Assembly (NCBI GenBank): GCA_964450385.1 | Contig: CAYVEC010000008.1 | Coordinates: forward strand, 1-64,000 | Length of the DNA: 64,000 nt | Direction of reading: 5' to 3' | Source of the DNA: JAKLFA01 sp964450385 | GTDB lineage: Bacteria > Omnitrophota > Gorgyraeia > Zapsychrales > JANLHA01 | Shown: positions 61,553-64,000 of the stretch, in pieces | Position numbering within the stretch: the stretch's first letter is position 1 | Layout: every line of letters starts with the position of its first letter | Position numbers and translations under genes: made by a program | Notes under the pieces: generated by a model | What the model saw: the letters and a program-made list of their open reading frames with translations, nothing else | Database searches by the model: none | What the model was told of the DNA's origin: nothing

Positions 61553-62971
61553 TCAGACTTTTCTAAGATGACTCGGAAGAATATTGAGCTGCTGACGGTA
61601 TTTAGAGATCGTGCGCCGGGCCACACTGATCCCGCGCTGGGCAAGAAGGGTAATGATCTCCTGATCGGACAAGGGATGGCGCCGGTCTTCCTGCGCGACC
61701 AATTCCTGGATCTCTTCCTTAATACTGCGGTTAGAAACCTGCAGGCCCGTGCTGGCCGATGTCTCTCCGATCCCCTGTGAAAAGAAATACTTTAAGGGGA
61801 GGATCCCCTGAGGGGTATCCATGTATTTATGTTGGATCGCACGGCAGATCGTTGACTCGTTCCGCCCTAAGGCGTCAGCTACGTCGCTCAATTTCATCGG
61901 CGAGAGGGCCCAATGGCCGTGCGTAAAAAATCCCTGCTGTTTATCAAGGATAAAATCAGCGATCTGCTTAAGGGTTGTTCCCCGAAGCTCAATGCTCTTA
62001 ATAAACTGGATCGCCTGGGTAAGGCGTTCACGGATGAAAGTCTTTTCCGCAGGGCTTAGGGTATTCTGTTTTAACAAGGCGCGATAAAGGGCGTTCACCC
62101 GCAAGCGGGGGATGCCGTGCTGGTTGACCTCAGCGCGCCAGGCATCGTCACCAGCGTCAGTGTCACGGACAACAGAAATGTCGGGTCTCACATAATGATT
62201 GGGGGGAAGCGGCCGGAAATTCCGTGCGGGTTTAGGTTCAAGCGCCCCTATAAGCTGAGCGCTCTCGCGCACACTATCCACCGAGACCCCGAGCCCGCGG
62301 GCAATATCCATGAACCGTTTATGACCAAGGGCATCTAAATATCCTTCGATGATCCGGACCGCGAGGGCCGCATGACCGTTAAATTTTACCCGCGCCTGGA
62401 CAAGGAGACACTCTTTGAGGGAACGGGCCGCGATCCCAGGCGGGTCATAGGTCTGGATCTTTTTAAGGACCTCTTCCACGCGTGAGGGGTCGACACCACC
62501 CGCGAGAACCGCGATCTCTTCCGCGTCCATCGTTAAATAGCCATCCTCATTAAGGTCGCCGATGATCAGTTCCCCGATCCTGATGCTCACAGGATCTCTA
62601 AAATCTGTGTGGAGTTGGCAGATCAACCGGTCTTCTAGCGAACTATCACTCTCAAGATAATGTTCCATATGGTCCGTGACCTCATCGGCCGACCCAAAAT
62701 AGGGGTGTTCCGGACCGTCCATGAGCCGATCAATTTCGTGTTGAAGGGTCTCGTCAAAAATCTTGCCGTCTATACTGTCTTCAGGGCCGAGCGCCCGCGC
62801 ATCTTCATCCTGAGCGGGTTCAGCGACCTCAAGCAGGGGATTCGTCTCCAATTCTTGGTCGATCGTCTGTTCAAGCTCAAGAAGCGGGAGCATGAGGACT
62901 TCCATACTCTGCTGCATAAGGGGGGCTAAGATCTGTTTCTGAACCTGAACTTGCGTTTGTGCGAGTTTCAT
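61553..62971 (-). CDS. rpoN: RNA polymerase sigma-54 factor
   Basis: 472 residues on the minus strand. Region I (QVQVQKQILAPLMQQSMEVL, activator response), the acidic region II, the core-binding domain, the helix-turn-helix (DVADALGRNESTICRAIQ) and the C-terminal RpoN box (VARRTISKYRQQLNILPS) are all present, so the factor should be functional. It recognises -24/-12 promoters such as those at 13211 and 63374 and needs an NtrC-family activator, none of which is encoded in the window. Confidence 0.97.
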   Translation of the reverse strand: MKLAQTQVQVQKQILAPLMQQSMEVLMLPLLELEQTIDQELETNPLLEVAEPAQDEDARALGPEDSIDGKIFDETLQHEIDRLMDGPEHPYFGSADEVTDHMEHYLESDSSLEDRLICQLHTDFRDPVSIRIGELIIGDLNEDGYLTMDAEEIAVLAGGVDPSRVEEVLKKIQTYDPPGIAARSLKECLLVQARVKFNGHAALAVRIIEGYLDALGHKRFMDIARGLGVSVDSVRESAQLIGALEPKPARNFRPLPPNHYVRPDISVVRDTDAGDDAWRAEVNQHGIPRLRVNALYRALLKQNTLSPAEKTFIRERLTQAIQFIKSIELRGTTLKQIADFILDKQQGFFTHGHWALSPMKLSDVADALGRNESTICRAIQHKYMDTPQGILPLKYFFSQGIGETSASTGLQVSNRSIKEEIQELVAQEDRRHPLSDQEIITLLAQRGISVARRTISKYRQQLNILPSHLRKV

Positions 62972-63020
62972 AAGCCGATCCGTTAACGGTTCCCTTTAAT
63001 GGGTTCGGTGACACGCAAAA

Positions 63021-63050
63021 AGTATACCATATCTGAAATCTAATTGCCAA
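63021..63050 (-). promoter_or_regulatory. Sigma-70-type promoter of rpoN
   Basis: On the minus strand TTGGCA (63050-63045) and TATACT (63026-63021) are 18 bases apart. The start is expected near 63014, some 43 bases before the rpoN ATG. Confidence 0.65.
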
Positions 63051-63256
63051 GATTAGGCGGGTTGAGAAATATTAAAAAACTCAAAAAAAGAAAATTTTTG
63101 CTCTATATTTTTTCGCACTTGTTTTCATAATTTAACACTTTTTTTCTGTGATGTTGTGATGTTAAAGGTAGGGATGGATTCATTGAAGAATCCTTGGCGA
63201 CATTAAAAATTTTTTTAATTTTTTTGTGGGTTTACCAGGACAGTATCGGACAGTCA

Positions 63257-63274
63257 TGTTTATTCAAATAAACA
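63257..63274. promoter_or_regulatory. Inverted repeat TGTTTA-N6-TAAACA, candidate enhancer site
   Basis: TGTTTATT-CA-AATAAACA is a perfect 18-base palindrome whose outer 12 bases are identical to the dyad at 13108-13125. Its centre is about 110 bases upstream of the -24 GG of the sigma-54 promoter at 63374, a typical enhancer distance. Confidence 0.62.
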
Positions 63275-63373
63275 TTCACCACGACATGTACATTCAGTGA
63301 TTGACAAACCCGGCAAAAAATGACAAAATTTTGAAAACTGAATCAATTTAACACGTTTAAAAGACACGGTCAT

Positions 63374-63389
63374 TGGCACAGCCTTTGCT
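63374..63389 (+). promoter_or_regulatory. Sigma-54 (-24/-12) promoter
   Basis: TGGCAC at 63374-63379 and TTGC at 63385-63388, followed by T; GG (63375-63376) and GC (63387-63388) are exactly 10 bases apart. This is a full match to the consensus TGGCAYR-N4-TTGCW. The start is expected near 63400, upstream of the MerR-like gene. Confidence 0.87.
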
Positions 63390-63451
63390 CTTCCTCACTA
63401 AGTACACCCGAAGTCCAAATGCGCGGACTCGCGGGACTTTAAAGGAAGGTA

Positions 63452-63468
63452 GCAGGCCCCGGGCCTGC
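63452..63468 (+). promoter_or_regulatory. GC-rich hairpin just before the ribosome-binding site of the MerR-like gene
   Basis: GCAGGCCC (63452-63459) and GGGCCTGC (63461-63468) form a near-perfect palindrome, seven bases before the AAGGAGG at 63476-63482. The upstream leader also holds repeated AGTCC/GGACT complements (about 63413-63438). It may affect translation or be an operator. Confidence 0.4.
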
Positions 63469-63487
63469 AGAACGCAAGGAGGCGGCC

Positions 63488-63682
63488 GTGTTAAACATCA
63501 AAGAGCGCATGACGATCACGGAAGTGGCGGATTCGGTCGGAGTCACCCCGAAGACCCTCACCCGGTGGGAAAAGAACGGGAAGATCCGTAAACCAAAAAG
63601 AGATTGGCGTGGCTGGCGGGTGTACAGTACTGATGACCTGAGCGAGATCAAAGAATTCCACGACACCCTGCAGGAAATTTGA
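63488..63682 (+). CDS. MerR-like HTH DNA-binding protein
   Basis: 64 residues from GTG 63488 with AAGGAGG at 63476-63482. A single winged-helix unit of the MerR type: MTITEVADSVGVTPKTLTRWEKNGK followed by WRGWRVYSTDDLSEI, the wing and the Y-x-x-x-D-L turn. There is no effector-binding or dimerising domain, so it may be an excisionase-like or co-regulator form. It is the first gene behind the sigma-54 promoter at 63374. Confidence 0.78.
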   Translation: MLNIKERMTITEVADSVGVTPKTLTRWEKNGKIRKPKRDWRGWRVYSTDDLSEIKEFHDTLQEI

Positions 63683-63721
63683 CGTCCCCGACGACGGGAA
63701 CGAAACCCAAGGAGTTTTATC

Positions 63722-64000
63722 ATGGACGCCTGTACCACGATCGGCCTCATCTCAAATTCCCTTTATCCTGAGAACGATTCAGCCCGAACCCCAGGGCTTC
63801 ATAGGAATCCACTATCAATACGGCGGACGACCTTTGCCCGTCAGTGTACCGTCCTGACCTGCGCAGGGCTTCTATTCATCGGACTCGCGACGAGTGTGAG
63901 CGCCCAAAATTTTGCGAATTGGACCCCGGCTCAGACATCCGAGACCCCGGCGCAACAGGCCCCAGCCCCCGCCGCCGCGGAGCCGGCAGACCTGACGCCG
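63722..64000 (+). CDS. Secreted protein with proline/alanine-rich segment (partial, continues past the window)
   Basis: 93 residues visible from ATG 63722, with AAGGAG at 63709-63714. A long N-terminal arm (about 36 residues) precedes a hydrophobic stretch (CTVLTCAGLLFIGLATSVSA, about 42-61) that looks like a signal peptide ending SAQ. After it comes a Pro/Ala-rich linker (for example TPAQQAPAPAAAEPAD). The stop codon is outside the window. Being behind the sigma-54 promoter and a MerR-like gene suggests a surface or secretion role, but the fragment does not identify it. Confidence 0.5.
   Translation, partial: MDACTTIGLISNSLYPENDSARTPGLHRNPLSIRRTTFARQCTVLTCAGLLFIGLATSVSAQNFANWTPAQTSETPAQQAPAPAAAEPADLTP

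Larger units (their letters stand above)
62972..63487. other. Long AT-rich intergenic regulatory region between rpoN and the MerR-like gene
   Basis: 516 bases with no convincing gene. From left to right: the rpoN promoter on the minus strand; A/T-rich DNA with an A-tract/T-tract near 63204-63224; the inverted repeat at 63257-63274; the sigma-54 promoter at 63374-63389; and a GC-rich leader with a hairpin at 63452-63468. The short open frames here look like chance. Confidence 0.7.

Noticed and set aside
63344..63358. IHF-like site between the enhancer dyad and the sigma-54 promoter
   Set aside because: AATCAA is present but the TTR part of the consensus does not fall at the right spacing.
63373..63591. 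72-codon plus-strand frame overlapping the sigma-54 promoter and the MerR-like gene
   Set aside because: Its start lies inside the -24/-12 promoter and it overlaps the better-supported MerR-like frame.

Overview
The window comes from a diderm (Gram-negative-type) bacterium of moderate GC content. The evidence is an outer-membrane-type beta-barrel protein, many signal peptides, a complete Rnf complex in the order rnfB-C-D-G-E-A preceded by an RseC-type gene, sigma-54 (RpoN), and a dense set of two-component and c-di-GMP parts. The order of the Rnf genes and the carbamoyltransferase/SxtJ/DUF5989 cassette are compatible with an Omnitrophota-like or other candidate-phylum lineage, but I cannot assign a phylum from sequence reading alone. 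No rRNA, tRNA, CRISPR array, insertion sequence or phage gene was recognised; genes are tightly packed, with many ATGA overlaps.

Layout. 1-2623: the end of an SGNH hydrolase gene, then a NodU/CmcH-type carbamoyltransferase, an SxtJ-like membrane protein and a 53-residue DUF5989-like protein (an envelope or exopolysaccharide decoration cassette). 2657-9284: two paralogous double-receiver proteins flanking ilvD, small membrane or secreted proteins, and a histidine kinase plus CheY-like regulator. 9341-13093: an Ig-like secreted protein, a periplasmic coiled-coil protein and an HtrA-type protease. 13251-19405: a surface-appendage locus (three-repeat adhesin-like protein, subunit-like protein, periplasmic chaperone-like protein, and a 962-residue TPR/pilus-N/beta-barrel/SdrD_B usher-like protein) read from a very good sigma-54 promoter. 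Facing it is a 79-codon secreted-protein gene behind a c-di-GMP-I (GEMM) riboswitch and intrinsic terminator.

19764-27155: housekeeping genes (DUF368/PopT-like lipid carrier transporter, nucleoside phosphorylase-like, aldo/keto reductase, SPL-type radical SAM, HAD phosphatase, NAD kinase, MutY, SurE). 27222-32432: a signalling cluster (HD-GYP regulator, Hpt-hybrid kinase, two CheY-like regulators, a CheX-like protein, an Hpt protein). 32540-37101: citrate synthase, leucyl aminopeptidase, fumarase C and a PilZ protein. 37246-43428: rseC-rnfBCDGEA-xthA. 43519-48357: a 35-residue membrane peptide, a DUF4139 protein, a B12-binding radical SAM protein (minus) and a HAMP histidine kinase. 48440-55223: aconitase, leuC, leuD, aroC and an SDR. 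55220-61509: an MBL hydrolase (minus), thiC, a cNMP/MinD-like/patatin fusion, a class-III aminotransferase homologue that has lost its PLP lysine, a cupin and a DUF2892 protein. 61553-62971 (minus): rpoN. After a 516-base intergenic region with a second near-perfect sigma-54 promoter come a MerR-like regulator and a truncated secreted-protein gene.

How it fits together. The most interesting theme is a sigma-54 / c-di-GMP circuit for cell-surface structures. Two sigma-54 promoters, 50 kb apart, each carry the same TGTTTA-N6-TAAACA inverted repeat about 120-135 bases upstream of the expected transcription start, which is where an NtrC-type activator would bind. rpoN itself lies next to one of them. 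The window also holds a c-di-GMP riboswitch, an HD-GYP phosphodiesterase and a PilZ receptor. All calls were made by reading; no database or structure search was possible.
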